A stretch of DNA of 64,000 nucleotides from Nitrosomonadales bacterium (GCA_016234685.1 JACRAT010000027.1:1-64000); one strand, 5' to 3'; numbered from the stretch's first letter, positions 1-10,680 are shown. Translations and numbers: made by a program. The notes: generated by a model not told the origin, from the letters alone.

Positions 1-37
1 CGGGCTAGCCCGGCGGGCGTAACCCGACAACTTCCTA

Positions 38-1908
<1,871 letters not shown>

Positions 1909-1962
1909 CTATTCCCTTGGTTAGCCGCTTGCGGCGTAACCCACTGATCTCTTTGTGCTAAC

Positions 1963-2145
1963 TTAATTTTCAACAATAAGTACTTCACGATGGCATTCAC
2001 CACAACTGGTTACAAATACGCTCTCGCCATCAATCACCCTGATTTCCGCTAAATCAAGGCGGCTTCCGCATTTGCCGCAACAATCCGGCTGATCAGACAT
2101 GATGTAGTAGATTGGAGGAGGTGTTTGCTGTTCAGTGATCTGCAT
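1963..2145 (-). CDS. Small zinc-ribbon-like protein
   Basis: A 60-residue protein with two Cys pairs (CGKC and CGEC, with an extra Cys just before the first), a typical treble-cleft or zinc-ribbon pattern that would bind one zinc ion. I do not recognise a named family. The start at 2145 lies 5 bases after the stop of the upstream HNH gene, which suggests translational coupling. A second ATG at 2100 (MSDQPDCCG) would give 45 residues and still keep all the cysteines. A partner or accessory role for the HNH nuclease is only inferred from the spacing. Confidence 0.6.
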   Translation of the reverse strand: MQITEQQTPPPIYYIMSDQPDCCGKCGSRLDLAEIRVIDGESVFVTSCGECHREVLIVEN

Positions 2146-2150
2146 ACTGG

Positions 2151-2930
2151 TTATTTCTGGTTGTCCACGAAGAGCTCGTTTCTATGCCACGAGATAAATT
2201 CGGCTTGTGGTGCGAAGCGTTCTGGCGGCTCAATTGTGCGACCGTTTAACGGTCGCACAAATTCAATTACGAAAGCATCATTTTTCCGCATGAGTTCCTC
2301 CGAGACAACGATTTTTAAGTCATCGGTAAGCGTTATTAACCCTTTGTCAAAAGCGCGGTCATGAATCGCCGAAAGGCACAGCCCATTGCTTGGATTGAGG
2401 CGATTCACCTTGTCTTTGCTCCACGGCACAATATGGCTGGCGACCAATAGGCGCGGCTCGGATAAACCGGACATGCAGCAACGTCCGCGATAACTGCTCA
2501 ACACGGCGCGGCGGAAAAAATGCTGTTTCATTCGCTGTGTCGTTAGCGCTTGCCGTGTTTCTCCAGTGAACTCATTCGGCAATATCTCCTCGTCATCCGA
2601 CTCCGAATCCTCCACGATATTTTTGTCTAGTTGTTGGCGGTACAGTTGGCATTCCACAGCAAGCCTTTCCCAGTCAGAGTGAAATTCAGCCCAGACCTCG
2701 CGATCCAATGCCGAGTCTCGTCTCAAACCCACGCGCCCCGTGCTCGTAATTGCTGGATCAATGCTTGCGATGTTAAGCATTTTCATCGCAACCGCGTCAG
2801 AGGTCCGACCGATCACTTTTGCCAGAGCAATTATTTCCGGGTTGCGTCCATGAATTCGCCCATACGGAAGCTGGCAATACAAATGAAAGGCCAGTTTTAC
2901 CTGCTCTTTTGTCCAAAGCACTATCGCCAT
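2151..2930 (-). CDS. HNH endonuclease (HNH_2-type, restriction-like)
   Basis: A 259-residue protein whose C-terminal half holds an HNH nuclease core: Cys151-Cys152 followed by SGL, the catalytic His166 in ASHIVPW, Asn182 in NGLCL, and His190-Asp191 before AFDKGLI. This layout matches the HNH_2 family found in many putative restriction or defence nucleases. The N-terminal 100 residues look like a helical DNA-contacting region without a motif I can name. The gene forms a two-gene unit with the zinc-ribbon gene. The islet sits between draT and the encapsulin operon, and it looks less GC-rich than its neighbours, which suggests acquisition. Function in defence is inference. Confidence 0.8.
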   Translation of the reverse strand: MAIVLWTKEQVKLAFHLYCQLPYGRIHGRNPEIIALAKVIGRTSDAVAMKMLNIASIDPAITSTGRVGLRRDSALDREVWAEFHSDWERLAVECQLYRQQLDKNIVEDSESDDEEILPNEFTGETRQALTTQRMKQHFFRRAVLSSYRGRCCMSGLSEPRLLVASHIVPWSKDKVNRLNPSNGLCLSAIHDRAFDKGLITLTDDLKIVVSEELMRKNDAFVIEFVRPLNGRTIEPPERFAPQAEFISWHRNELFVDNQK

Positions 2931-3133
2931 GATTTATTGCGGCACTATAACGACTCACACCGTTAATGCCTTCTCCCCCAAGTTGAATTGAGACACCATC
3001 AGTTTAAGAGGTGCATTCATAGGGCGCATCTCTCGCTGGGAATTTTGGCGGACACTATGACATCCATGCTTCCCGGTCAAGAAGAAACCAGCCCCAATCG
3101 CATCCTGCTTTTTGTTGCTGCGGTTGATCGCGG
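2931..3133. other. Intergenic gap between encapsulin cargo gene and HNH gene
   Basis: These 203 bases separate the 3' end of the cysteine desulfurase gene from the start of the HNH gene. They should hold the HNH promoter. A 69-codon open frame on the plus strand (2988-3197) has no recognisable motif and runs into the desulfurase gene, so I do not call it. No clear terminator hairpin is visible. Confidence 0.4.
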
Positions 3134-4951
3134 TTATTTGCGTGCCAACTGCCGCACGACCTTGAGCATCCGATCCACTTCTTCGCAGGTGTTGTAGAAC
3201 GCCAGCGAGGGGCGGACGGTGGTCTCTAGGCCGAAGCGACGCAGGATGGGCTGGGCGCAGTGGTGGCCGGTGCGCACGGCGATGCCTTCCTTGTTGAGGG
3301 CGACACCCACGTCTTGCGTGGAGTAACCTGCCAACACGAAGGAGGCGACGCTGGCTTTGTCCTTCGCCGTGCCGATCAGGCGCACGCCGGGGATGCTGCG
3401 CAGGCCTTCGCTGGCGTAGACGAGCAGGTCATGCTCGTAACGGGCGATGTTCTCCAAGCCTAGGCGATCCACATAGTCCAGCGCCGCTCCCAGCCCCACC
3501 GCGTCGGCGATGTTGCCCGTACCCGCCTCGAAACGCGACGGCGCGCCGTGGTAGAGCGTGCGCTCGAAGGTCACGTCCGAGATCATGTTGCCGCCGCCCT
3601 GCCAGGGCGGCATCGAATCTAGGATGGCCTTCTTGCCGTACACCACGCCGATGCCGGTGGGCGCGAACACCTTGTGTCCTGAGAACACGAAGAAGTCCGC
3701 GTCCAGCGCCTGCACGTTGACGCGCAGATGCGACACCGATTGCGCGCCATCGACCAGCGCTTTCGCGCCCGCACGATGAGCGAGATCGACGATCTCCTTG
3801 ATCGGCGTGACCGTGCCGAGGGCGTTGGAGACCTGCGTGACGGCGACCAGTTTGGTGCGGTCATTGAGCAGCTTGCGATACTCTTCGAGCAGGATCTGGC
3901 CGCTGTCGTCCACCGGGATCACGCGCAGCTTCGCGCCTTTTTCCGCCGCCAGCATCTGCCAAGGCACGATGTTGGCGTGGTGTTCCAGAATGGAGATCAC
4001 GATCTCGTCGCCCTCGCGGATGTTTTGCCGTCCCCAGCTTTGCGCCACCAGATTGATCGCCTCGGTCGCCCCGCGCACGAAGATGATCTCTTCCGTTGAC
4101 GACGCGCCGATGAAGCGTGCCACCTTGTTGCGCGCACCTTCGTAAGCGTCGGTCGCCCGCGCCGCCAACTCATGCGCGGCACGATGGATGTTGGAATTCT
4201 CGTGGGCGTAGAAGTAGGCGAGGCGGTCGATCACCGCTTGCGGCTTGTGGGTGGTGGCGGCGTTGTCGAACCATACCAAGGGCTTGCCGTTGACGCGCTC
4301 GGCCAAGATAGGGAAATCGCGGCGTACCGCTTCGACATCGAACACGCGCCGACCACTTTCCGCTGGCAACGCGGGCTTCGCGCTGTCGAGGAAGTAATAG
4401 CCACCACTGGAACTGGGCGCTGCGGCAGATTCACGCCGCTCCGACGGGATGCCGCCGAGCAACTGACGCAGCGTATCCTCACCGGGCAGGCCGAACGACT
4501 GCGCCGAAATACGATCCTCAGGGAGAGCAACGCTCGCCGCTGAAGGATAGGCGCTGCTCTCACCGAGGAAGTAATACGGCGAGGATGGCGGCGAGACTGG
4601 CGCAGCAGGTGCTGCCACCGGCGGTGTCACCGATGGCAGCGACGGCGCGTAGTCCGCCCCGATGCCGAACAGCGGCGTTCTGCCGATGTCCAGCTCGGCA
4701 GGCGATTCTGGCGAGGCAGTGGGGCTAGGCGCGCTGTTGACTTCGATAGCCGCTGGTGCGGAAGGCAGCGGTGCACCTTGCGCAGGGACATGCGGTGTCG
4801 GCCAGCTACCACCGAAGTTCTGCGTGGCTGCGCTCGGGCTGGGCGCAGCGCCGCTCGGCAAGGCGGCGAAGAACTCGCCCGCCAAGCGCGCCAGCGTCAG
4901 CTCGTCCGGCAAGCCGGACGGCGCATTACTTGTAAGTGTCTGGATAGTCAT
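3134..4951 (-). CDS. Encapsulated SufS-type cysteine desulfurase (Family 2A encapsulin cargo)
   Basis: A PLP enzyme that takes sulfur from L-cysteine, giving alanine and an enzyme persulfide. The catalytic part (about residues 203-605) is SufS-like: EHHANIVPW with the conserved His near 324, DGAQS, the PLP lysine Lys427 in SGHKVFAP, and the persulfide Cys565 in RTGHHCAQ. The first ~200 residues are Pro/Ala/Ser-rich and disordered, with short repeated motifs (LPDELTLARLAGEF at about 14; LPGEDTLRQLLGG at 155; YYFLGES at 126; YYFLDSA at 185). Such an N-terminal extension is the cargo-loading domain of Family 2A encapsulin desulfurases. The start at 4951 overlaps the shell gene by 26 bases and has a GGAG upstream; an ATG at 4975 has none. 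Confidence 0.93.
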   Translation of the reverse strand: MTIQTLTSNAPSGLPDELTLARLAGEFFAALPSGAAPSPSAATQNFGGSWPTPHVPAQGAPLPSAPAAIEVNSAPSPTASPESPAELDIGRTPLFGIGADYAPSLPSVTPPVAAPAAPVSPPSSPYYFLGESSAYPSAASVALPEDRISAQSFGLPGEDTLRQLLGGIPSERRESAAAPSSSGGYYFLDSAKPALPAESGRRVFDVEAVRRDFPILAERVNGKPLVWFDNAATTHKPQAVIDRLAYFYAHENSNIHRAAHELAARATDAYEGARNKVARFIGASSTEEIIFVRGATEAINLVAQSWGRQNIREGDEIVISILEHHANIVPWQMLAAEKGAKLRVIPVDDSGQILLEEYRKLLNDRTKLVAVTQVSNALGTVTPIKEIVDLAHRAGAKALVDGAQSVSHLRVNVQALDADFFVFSGHKVFAPTGIGVVYGKKAILDSMPPWQGGGNMISDVTFERTLYHGAPSRFEAGTGNIADAVGLGAALDYVDRLGLENIARYEHDLLVYASEGLRSIPGVRLIGTAKDKASVASFVLAGYSTQDVGVALNKEGIAVRTGHHCAQPILRRFGLETTVRPSLAFYNTCEEVDRMLKVVRQLARK

Positions 4952-5852
4952 GGTACTTGTCGATCTCCACGTCATCTAGCACGGCCAGCGCATCGGGTGT
5001 CAGCACTGCCAGCGAGCAGTACAGCGAGATCAGATACGAGGCGATCGCGTTGCGGTTAATGCCCATGAAGCGTACCGACAAGCCGGGGCTTTGTTCGCCA
5101 GCCAGACCGGGTTGGAACAGACCGACCACGCCCTGACGCTTGTCGCCTACGCGCAGCAGCAGGATCTTGGTCTTGCCATCTTCGATCGGCAGCTTGTCCG
5201 ATGGAACCAGCGGGATGCCGCGCCAGGTCAGGAATTGCGAACCGAACAGGCTGACAGTGGGCGGTGGCACGCCGCGACGGGTGCACTCACGACCGAAGGC
5301 AGCGATGGCTAACGGATGAGCGAGGAAGAAGGCAGGCTCTTTCCACACCTTGGTCAGCAGGTCGTCGAGATCGTCCGGGGTGGGCGCGCCGGTCAGAGTG
5401 GAGATGCGTTGCGCGTCGTCCACATTGGCCAGCAGACCGTAATCCTTGTTGTTGATGAGTTCGCTTTCCTGACGTTCTTTGATGATCTCGACGGTCAGAC
5501 GCAGTTGCTCTTTGATCTGGTCGTGCGGACTGCTGTACAGATCGGACACGCGGGTGTGGACGTCCAGCACGGTGCTGACGGCGTTGAGAAAATATTCACG
5601 CGGCTTCTCGTCGTAATCGACAAAGGTCTGCGGCAACTCGGACTCGTCACGCTTGGCGCAAGCCACGCGCACATCGCGTGGGTTCTTCACCTGATTGACG
5701 CGGTAGATACCGGCTTCGACCGGCAGCCATTGCAGCAGATGCACCAACCAGCGCGGCGAGATGGTGGAAAGCTGGGGAACGGTCTTGGTGGCATTGGCAA
5801 GCTGGCGTGCGGCGTTGTCGCCGAGAGCCGTCTGCACTTCTTTATCAGACAT
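4926..5852 (-). CDS. Family 2A encapsulin shell protein (SrpI-like)
   Basis: A 308-residue HK97-fold protein that self-assembles into an icosahedral nanocompartment. Stretches such as ARQLANATKTVPQL, VEAGIYRVNQVK, SDLYSSPHDQIKEQLRL, FGRECTRRGVPPP and LSVRFMGINR match the Synechococcus SrpI family closely. No cyclic-nucleotide-binding domain is inserted, which separates Family 2A from 2B. The start has an excellent AGGAG (AAGGAGACTTCC) upstream. It is translationally overlapped by its cargo gene and preceded by an XRE regulator, an acetyltransferase, cysteine synthase and rhodanese, so the shell clearly belongs to a cysteine/sulfur pathway. Older annotation often calls such proteins 'sulfur regulated' or 'major membrane protein I'. 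Confidence 0.95.
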   Translation of the reverse strand: MSDKEVQTALGDNAARQLANATKTVPQLSTISPRWLVHLLQWLPVEAGIYRVNQVKNPRDVRVACAKRDESELPQTFVDYDEKPREYFLNAVSTVLDVHTRVSDLYSSPHDQIKEQLRLTVEIIKERQESELINNKDYGLLANVDDAQRISTLTGAPTPDDLDDLLTKVWKEPAFFLAHPLAIAAFGRECTRRGVPPPTVSLFGSQFLTWRGIPLVPSDKLPIEDGKTKILLLRVGDKRQGVVGLFQPGLAGEQSPGLSVRFMGINRNAIASYLISLYCSLAVLTPDALAVLDDVEIDKYHDYPDTYK

Positions 5853-5950
5853 GGAAGTCTCCTTATGAAAAATGACGCTACGGTAAAGAATCTGAGACCG
5901 ATGTTCTGATAGTTGGCGCGATCGCTCAACCTGCTATAGCCACCAAACGC

Positions 5951-6181
5951 TCAACAACGCTCGCATTGCGCGATCAGCGAAGACAGCCTGATCTCCAGCG
6001 CACCGGCCAGCTTGGACACGGTGGCGAGGGATGGGATGGCGTGGCCGCGCTCGACCTCGCCCAGATAGGAGCGATTCAGATCGGCGCGTTCCGCCAGTTG
6101 CTCTTGCGACCAGCCGCGCGCCTCACGCAACTGGCGCAACACCGTCGAAAATCGTTGTATGGAATCGCTCATGGCACTCAT
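5951..6181 (-). CDS. XRE-family transcriptional regulator in the encapsulin operon
   Basis: A 76-residue single-domain helix-turn-helix protein: the motif spans about residues 20-60 (WSQEQLAERADLNRSYLGEV followed by ERG). It has no ligand-binding domain. Its ATG overlaps the stop of the serine acetyltransferase gene as ATGA, so it is translationally coupled and part of the same transcript. It lies just before the 98-base gap in front of the shell gene. I infer that it controls this operon or the downstream shell-cargo pair; the sequence does not show its operator. Confidence 0.85.
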   Translation of the reverse strand: MSAMSDSIQRFSTVLRQLREARGWSQEQLAERADLNRSYLGEVERGHAIPSLATVSKLAGALEIRLSSLIAQCERC

Positions 6182-7119
6182 CGGATCGCAGAGGGCGTCT
6201 CTTGCAGGCTGGCTTGGGTGATAACACTACCCGGCGGCACGCTGCGCGTGAGCCAGACATTGCCGCCGATGCTGGAGCCTTGCCCGATGGTGACGCGCCC
6301 AAGGATGGTCGCCCCGGCGTACACCACCACATCGTCTTCGAGGATGGGATGGCGCGGCCGACCTTTTTCCAGCACGCCATCGTCACCCACTGTAAAACGC
6401 TTCGCCCCCAGCGTGACTGCTTGGTACAAACGCACGCGCTGGCCGATGACGGCAGTCTCGCCGATCACTACGCCCGTGCCGTGGTCGATGAAAAAACTGG
6501 GGCCGATCTGCGCGCCGGGATGGATGTCGATACCAGTCCCGGAATGCGCCAACTCCGCGATGATGCGCGCGATCATCGGCACGCCCAGCCGGTACAACAC
6601 ATGAGCCAAGCGGTGATGGATAACCGCCTGCGCGCCGGGGTAACACAGCAGGATCTCATCCACACTATGCGCCGAAGGATCGCCGGCATAAGCGGCGCGC
6701 ATATCGGTATCGAGCAGCTTGCGCACTTCCGGCAGTGCCTCCGAAAGCGCCCGCACGATGCCAACAGCCTGTGCCTCCACGTCAGGCTCAGGCCGCTGGC
6801 CGGATTGCCGTGCGGAGTAGAACAACTCCAGCAACACCTGCTGGTGCAAGGCGTGCAACGCGATGTCCAGCGTGTGTGCCACAAAGAAATCTTCGCTCTC
6901 TTGGCGCAGATCGGGCGGGCCGAGTCGCATCGGGAACAGCGCGCCGCGCAGCCCCGCTACGATGTCGCGCACCGGGCCGGGAGCGGGCAACTCGCGCCCA
7001 CCGCACTCGTGATTGCGTGCGCAGGATTCACGCCACTGGCGGCGCACTTCGCGCAACTCGCCGACGACGTGATCCAGCCCCCAGTTGGGGTGCGGAACGA
7101 AGGCTTCCGCCAGCTTCAT
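6178..7119 (-). CDS. Serine O-acetyltransferase (EpsC/CysE type)
   Basis: This enzyme acetylates serine with acetyl-CoA to give O-acetylserine, the carbon skeleton for cysteine. The 313-residue protein has an N-terminal helical region and, from about residue 190, left-handed beta-helix hexapeptide repeats: [19 protein letters not shown], then [10 protein letters not shown] and [10 protein letters not shown], with the catalytic His in the HPGA/IDHG region. The start at 7119 overlaps the cysK stop as ATGA; the longer upstream frame runs antisense-like through cysK and is rejected. Serine acetyltransferases of this EpsC form are regular members of Family 2A encapsulin operons. Confidence 0.92.
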   Translation of the reverse strand: MKLAEAFVPHPNWGLDHVVGELREVRRQWRESCARNHECGGRELPAPGPVRDIVAGLRGALFPMRLGPPDLRQESEDFFVAHTLDIALHALHQQVLLELFYSARQSGQRPEPDVEAQAVGIVRALSEALPEVRKLLDTDMRAAYAGDPSAHSVDEILLCYPGAQAVIHHRLAHVLYRLGVPMIARIIAELAHSGTGIDIHPGAQIGPSFFIDHGTGVVIGETAVIGQRVRLYQAVTLGAKRFTVGDDGVLEKGRPRHPILEDDVVVYAGATILGRVTIGQGSSIGGNVWLTRSVPPGSVITQASLQETPSAIR

Positions 7120-8090
7120 ACAGGCAGACCCACCGCATCGAAGATGCCTTCGAACAGCACGGAGCTGAGGTAGCGTTCGCCCGAGTCCGGCAGGATGACG
7201 ACGATGGTCTTGCCCTCGTTCTCGGGCAGACGCGCCAGCCGTACCGCTGCCGCTACCGCTGCGCCGCAGGAGATGCCGGACAGGATGCCTTCTTCGCATC
7301 CTAGGCGGCGGGCGTATTCGACGGCCTCTTCATTGCTTACCGTTTCGATGGAATCCACCAGCGACAGGTCGAGGACACCCGGCACGAAGCCCGCACCGAT
7401 GCCTTGGATCTTGTGCGGCGCAGGCTTCAACTCTTGCCCGGCGCGCTTTTGCGTCAGGATCGGACTGGCCGCTGGCTCGACCGCCACGGACTGGATCGGC
7501 TTGCCGCGCGTCTGCTTGAAGTAGCGCGACACACCGGTGATCGTGCCGCCAGTGCCCACGCCGGAGACGAAGATATCCACGTTGCCATCGGTCGCAGCCC
7601 AGATCTCCGGGCCGGTGGTGGCTTGGTGGATGGCCGGATTGGCGGGATTCTCGAACTGTTGCAGCAGCACGTATTTAGCGTCCGACTCGGCGATCTCTTT
7701 GGCCTTGGCGATCGCACCGCTCATGCCTTTCGGGCCTTCGGTCAGCACCAGTCTCGCACCCAGCGCGAGCAACAACTTGCGGCGCTCCAAGCTCATGGTC
7801 TCAGGCATGGTCAGCGTCAGCGGGATGCCGCGTGCGGCGGCGACGAAGGCCAGTGCGATGCCGGTATTGCCGGAGGTCGGCTCGACCAGCTCCTTGCCCG
7901 GCCCGAGCAGACCGCGCCGCTCAGCATCGTCGATCAGCGCCACGCCGATGCGGTCTTTCACCGAATACGCCGGATTGCGGCCTTCGATCTTGGCCAGCAC
8001 CGTGGCCTTCGCGCCATCCAACACGCGATTCAGTTTGATGAGCGGCGTATTGCCGACCGACTGCGAATTATCTGTGTACACGTTGGTCAT
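7116..8090 (-). CDS. cysK: Cysteine synthase A (O-acetylserine sulfhydrylase)
   Basis: A PLP enzyme that replaces the acetyl group of O-acetylserine with sulfide to make cysteine. The 324-residue product has the PLP lysine Lys45 in [11 protein letters not shown], the substrate loop TSGNTG at about 72-77, and the C-terminal [10 protein letters not shown] typical of the family. The start at 8090 has a strong AAAGGAG upstream; the in-frame ATG at 8132 lies inside the rhodanese gene and is rejected. It sits between rhodanese and serine acetyltransferase in the encapsulin operon, so it supplies the cysteine that the encapsulated desulfurase consumes. Confidence 0.95.
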   Translation of the reverse strand: MTNVYTDNSQSVGNTPLIKLNRVLDGAKATVLAKIEGRNPAYSVKDRIGVALIDDAERRGLLGPGKELVEPTSGNTGIALAFVAAARGIPLTLTMPETMSLERRKLLLALGARLVLTEGPKGMSGAIAKAKEIAESDAKYVLLQQFENPANPAIHQATTGPEIWAATDGNVDIFVSGVGTGGTITGVSRYFKQTRGKPIQSVAVEPAASPILTQKRAGQELKPAPHKIQGIGAGFVPGVLDLSLVDSIETVSNEEAVEYARRLGCEEGILSGISCGAAVAAAVRLARLPENEGKTIVVILPDSGERYLSSVLFEGIFDAVGLPV

Positions 8091-8116
8091 CTTTCTCTCC
8101 TTTGTTATGTTTGGAA

Positions 8117-8632
8117 CTAATCTTGAACCCAAGGCAGATCATAACTGCGCCAGCCTCCGGTTGTACCGCGCTGACCATCTTCCAGCTCACCCTCGAAACC
8201 CTCGCGGATGTTGAATACGTTCTCGAAGCCTGCTTTGCTGGCAGCTTCGGCAGCCGCCGCCGAGCGTTTGCCGCTGCGACACAGCAGCAGGATCACATCT
8301 GATTTTTTCGCCTTAGCTTCCAGTTCACGCAGAAAGCGCGGATTCTTCAACAGATTCACGCCCGTCATCCAAGCCACATGGCGCGAGCCGGGCACATGTC
8401 CGACGAACTTGCGCTCTTCCACCGTGCGCACATCCACCAACTCGGCCACGCCTGCGTTGAACAGCGCCCAGGCTTCTTGTGCCGACAGACTGCCTGCAAA
8501 ATGGAAACCTTCCGGCGCTCCGGCACTGCGCGCGCGGCGCAGGATCTCGATCGCTTCGGGAACATCGGCGTGCGCTGGGGCGACTTGCGCCGGGGGCGTC
8601 GCCAAAATCGGCTGAACGGGCGATAACTGCAT
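8117..8632 (-). CDS. Rhodanese-like sulfurtransferase
   Basis: A 171-residue single rhodanese domain with about 40 Ala/Pro-rich residues in front. The active-site loop is CRSGKRS with the persulfide Cys118; LVDVRTVEE and the GHVPGSRH element are also family-typical. It can carry sulfane sulfur between donors and acceptors. The start at 8632 follows a strong AGGAGG; the ATG at 8671 has no such site. It is the first gene of the encapsulin operon, with cysK 26 bases downstream. Rhodaneses are a known companion of Family 2A encapsulins and may release or transfer sulfur coming from the compartment. Confidence 0.92.
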   Translation of the reverse strand: MQLSPVQPILATPPAQVAPAHADVPEAIEILRRARSAGAPEGFHFAGSLSAQEAWALFNAGVAELVDVRTVEERKFVGHVPGSRHVAWMTGVNLLKNPRFLRELEAKAKKSDVILLLCRSGKRSAAAAEAASKAGFENVFNIREGFEGELEDGQRGTTGGWRSYDLPWVQD

Positions 8633-8751
8633 GATGCCTCCTGTCGGTACGGTAGGAACTCTTTCGAACATGCGCAGTTTAGGGCAACGCTCTCAGCCTC
8701 AAAAACAAGAAAACTTCATAATCTTTGCAGGGATATTGATTTGGCTAAGGC

Positions 8752-9594
8752 TCACGCCGCAGCCGGCTCCCCCCAAGACAAAGCTGGCGCAGGCCGTCCG
8801 AGTAAATAACCTTGCACCAGATGCACGCCGACTTGCTTGGCCAACTCCAGCTGAGCCGGAGTCTCGACACCCTCAACAATCACTTCCGCATCCAGATCGC
8901 GGATGATTTCCACCAGCTTGGGCAAGATGCGTTGCAAGCGGGCATCGGTCTCAGCCTGCTGAATGATGCTGCCATCCAGTTTGACGAACTCCGGCGAGAG
9001 CTTCCACAGCCGCTCCAGATTGGAGTGGGCTTTGCCGAAATCGTCGATGGCGACGCGATAGCCGCGCTGGCGGTAGTTGGTGATGGCCTGATTCAGCAAC
9101 TCCTCTTCTTCCACCGCGCTCTCATTGATCTCGATCACCACGTCGCGGGTCTTCACTGCGTGGTTGTGCAGCACCCGCTCGAACACCTTGCCGTGTGAAT
9201 TGACCGCCACCAAGAGATCAGGATGGACGTTCAGGAACAACAACTGGTCACGCACGCCCATGTTCAGATAATTGAGCGTGTGCAAGGTGCGGCTCAGCCG
9301 GTCGAACTTGACCAAACGCTCGGCGATCTCGGCCTGCCGAAAAGCCTCGGGCGGCGCGACCGCCTGCCCCTTGGCGTTCTGTGCCCGCAACAACGCCTCA
9401 TAGCCCAGCGGTTGGTTGCGCGACAAGTCGATGATGGGCTGGAACACGCTGCTCAGCTTCAAGCCGATGAAGCGCGCCCGCACATCGTCGGCGATCTCCA
9501 GCTCTTCCACATCGAGCAGATTGTCTTGCGGCCCTTGCCGCAAGACTTCACGCAGCTCGTTCTGGATCGCATTCAGGCGGTGCAAGGAGGACAT
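8752..9594 (-). CDS. EAL-domain protein (c-di-GMP phosphodiesterase)
   Basis: A 280-residue, almost pure EAL domain that would hydrolyse c-di-GMP to pGpG in the cytoplasm. Signature residues are present: Glu66 in YEALLR, LNVHP, EINE, the metal-binding DDFG, KLDGS and VEGVET. Loop 6 reads DDFGKAHS instead of the usual DDFGTGYS, a small deviation that could alter activity. There is no GGDEF and no sensor domain. It starts 8 bases after the stop of the sulfate-binding protein gene, so it is probably co-transcribed with the sulfate cluster. Confidence 0.9.
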   Translation of the reverse strand: MSSLHRLNAIQNELREVLRQGPQDNLLDVEELEIADDVRARFIGLKLSSVFQPIIDLSRNQPLGYEALLRAQNAKGQAVAPPEAFRQAEIAERLVKFDRLSRTLHTLNYLNMGVRDQLLFLNVHPDLLVAVNSHGKVFERVLHNHAVKTRDVVIEINESAVEEEELLNQAITNYRQRGYRVAIDDFGKAHSNLERLWKLSPEFVKLDGSIIQQAETDARLQRILPKLVEIIRDLDAEVIVEGVETPAQLELAKQVGVHLVQGYLLGRPAPALSWGEPAAA

Positions 9595-9602
9595 TGCGCT
9601 TC

Positions 9603-10604
9603 CTACCTGCGGGTGTAGATCTGATCGAACACGCCGCCATCCTTGAAGTGTGCCGCTTGCGCCTGCTTCAGGCTGCCGAACACCTCATCCACGGTGAACA
9701 GTTTGAGCGACGGCAAGGTCTTGATGTATTTCTTGGCGACCTTGGCATCGCGCGGACGCAGTTCGTAGGTCGCGGCGATCTCTTGCGCTTCAGGCGAATA
9801 GAGATATTGCAGATAGGCTTCGGCCACTTTGCGCGAGCCGCGCTTGTCCACCACCTTGTCCACCACGCTCACTGGCAGATCAGCCACGATACTGATAGCC
9901 GGATAGACCAAGTCGAATTTGTCCTCGCCGTATTCCTGCTTGATGAGGCCGACTTCGTTCTCGAAAGTCACCAGCACATCGCCGATCTCGCGCTGCACAA
10001 AAGTCGTGGTCGCGCCGCGACCGCCAGTTTCCAGCACCGGCACGTTGCCGAAGATCTTGCCGACCAGATCTTTGGCCTGCTCAGGCGTACCGCCCTGCTT
10101 GACTACCGAACCCCATGCGGCGAGGTAAGCGTAGCGACCATTGCCCGAAGTCTTGGGGTTGGCGATGATGACCGAAACGCCAGTCTTGGCCAGATCGACC
10201 CAAGTCTTGATGCCCTTGGGGTTGCCCTTGCGCACCAGCAACACCGAGGTGGATGAGAACGGCGCGCTGCCGTTCGGCAACCGCTCCGCCCAGTTCGCCG
10301 GAATCAATCCTTTCTCGGCGAGAATGTCCACGTCGATGGACTGATTCATCGTCACCACGTCCGCCTCCAGCCCGTCCACCACCGCGCGCGCCTGCTTGCT
10401 GGAGCCGCCGTGCGACTGATTCACGCTCAGATCGTCGCCGGTCTTTTGCTTCCAGTATTTGGCGAACACCGGGTTGTAGTTTTTGTAGAACTCGCGCGAC
10501 ACGTCGTAAGAGACGTTCAACAGCGTCACTTCCGCTGCCGAGCCGGTCTGCGCAGTGACCGCCAACAAGACTGCCGCTAAAAATTGCTTGATAATTTTGC
10601 TCAT
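9603..10604 (-). CDS. sbp: Periplasmic sulfate-binding protein (copy 1)
   Basis: A 333-residue substrate-binding protein of the Sbp/CysP family, which hands sulfate (or thiosulfate) to an ABC importer. It starts with a clear signal peptide ending near GSAAEV, followed by LLNVSYDVSREFY, QSHGGSSKQARAVVDG and NPKTSGNGRYAYLAAWG, all family hallmarks. The start at 10604 directly precedes the signal peptide. A paralogue lies at 11514-12515, and no permease or ATPase gene is present in the window. Confidence 0.95.
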   Translation of the reverse strand: MSKIIKQFLAAVLLAVTAQTGSAAEVTLLNVSYDVSREFYKNYNPVFAKYWKQKTGDDLSVNQSHGGSSKQARAVVDGLEADVVTMNQSIDVDILAEKGLIPANWAERLPNGSAPFSSTSVLLVRKGNPKGIKTWVDLAKTGVSVIIANPKTSGNGRYAYLAAWGSVVKQGGTPEQAKDLVGKIFGNVPVLETGGRGATTTFVQREIGDVLVTFENEVGLIKQEYGEDKFDLVYPAISIVADLPVSVVDKVVDKRGSRKVAEAYLQYLYSPEAQEIAATYELRPRDAKVAKKYIKTLPSLKLFTVDEVFGSLKQAQAAHFKDGGVFDQIYTRR

Positions 10605-10680
10605 GGTTTCATCTTTCTTTGCGAGACAAAAAAGGACAGATGCCCGCACCTGCCCTCGTCCAAAAACATCTGCGAAGTGC

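Noticed and set aside
1-12. Perfect palindrome cgggctagcccg at the window edge
   Set aside because: It lies 26 bases after the nifH stop and could be part of a nifH-nifD hairpin, but the window ends before the structure can be judged.
2988-3197. 69-codon plus-strand frame in the gap before the HNH gene
   Set aside because: No motif or ribosome-binding site, and it runs into the 3' end of the desulfurase gene. A decayed gene cannot be excluded but is not supported.
8633-8751. Weak promoter-like pair (TTTTGA, 17 bases, TAAACT) upstream of the rhodanese gene
   Set aside because: Both hexamers match the consensus poorly, so I did not list it, although the encapsulin operon promoter is probably in this gap.
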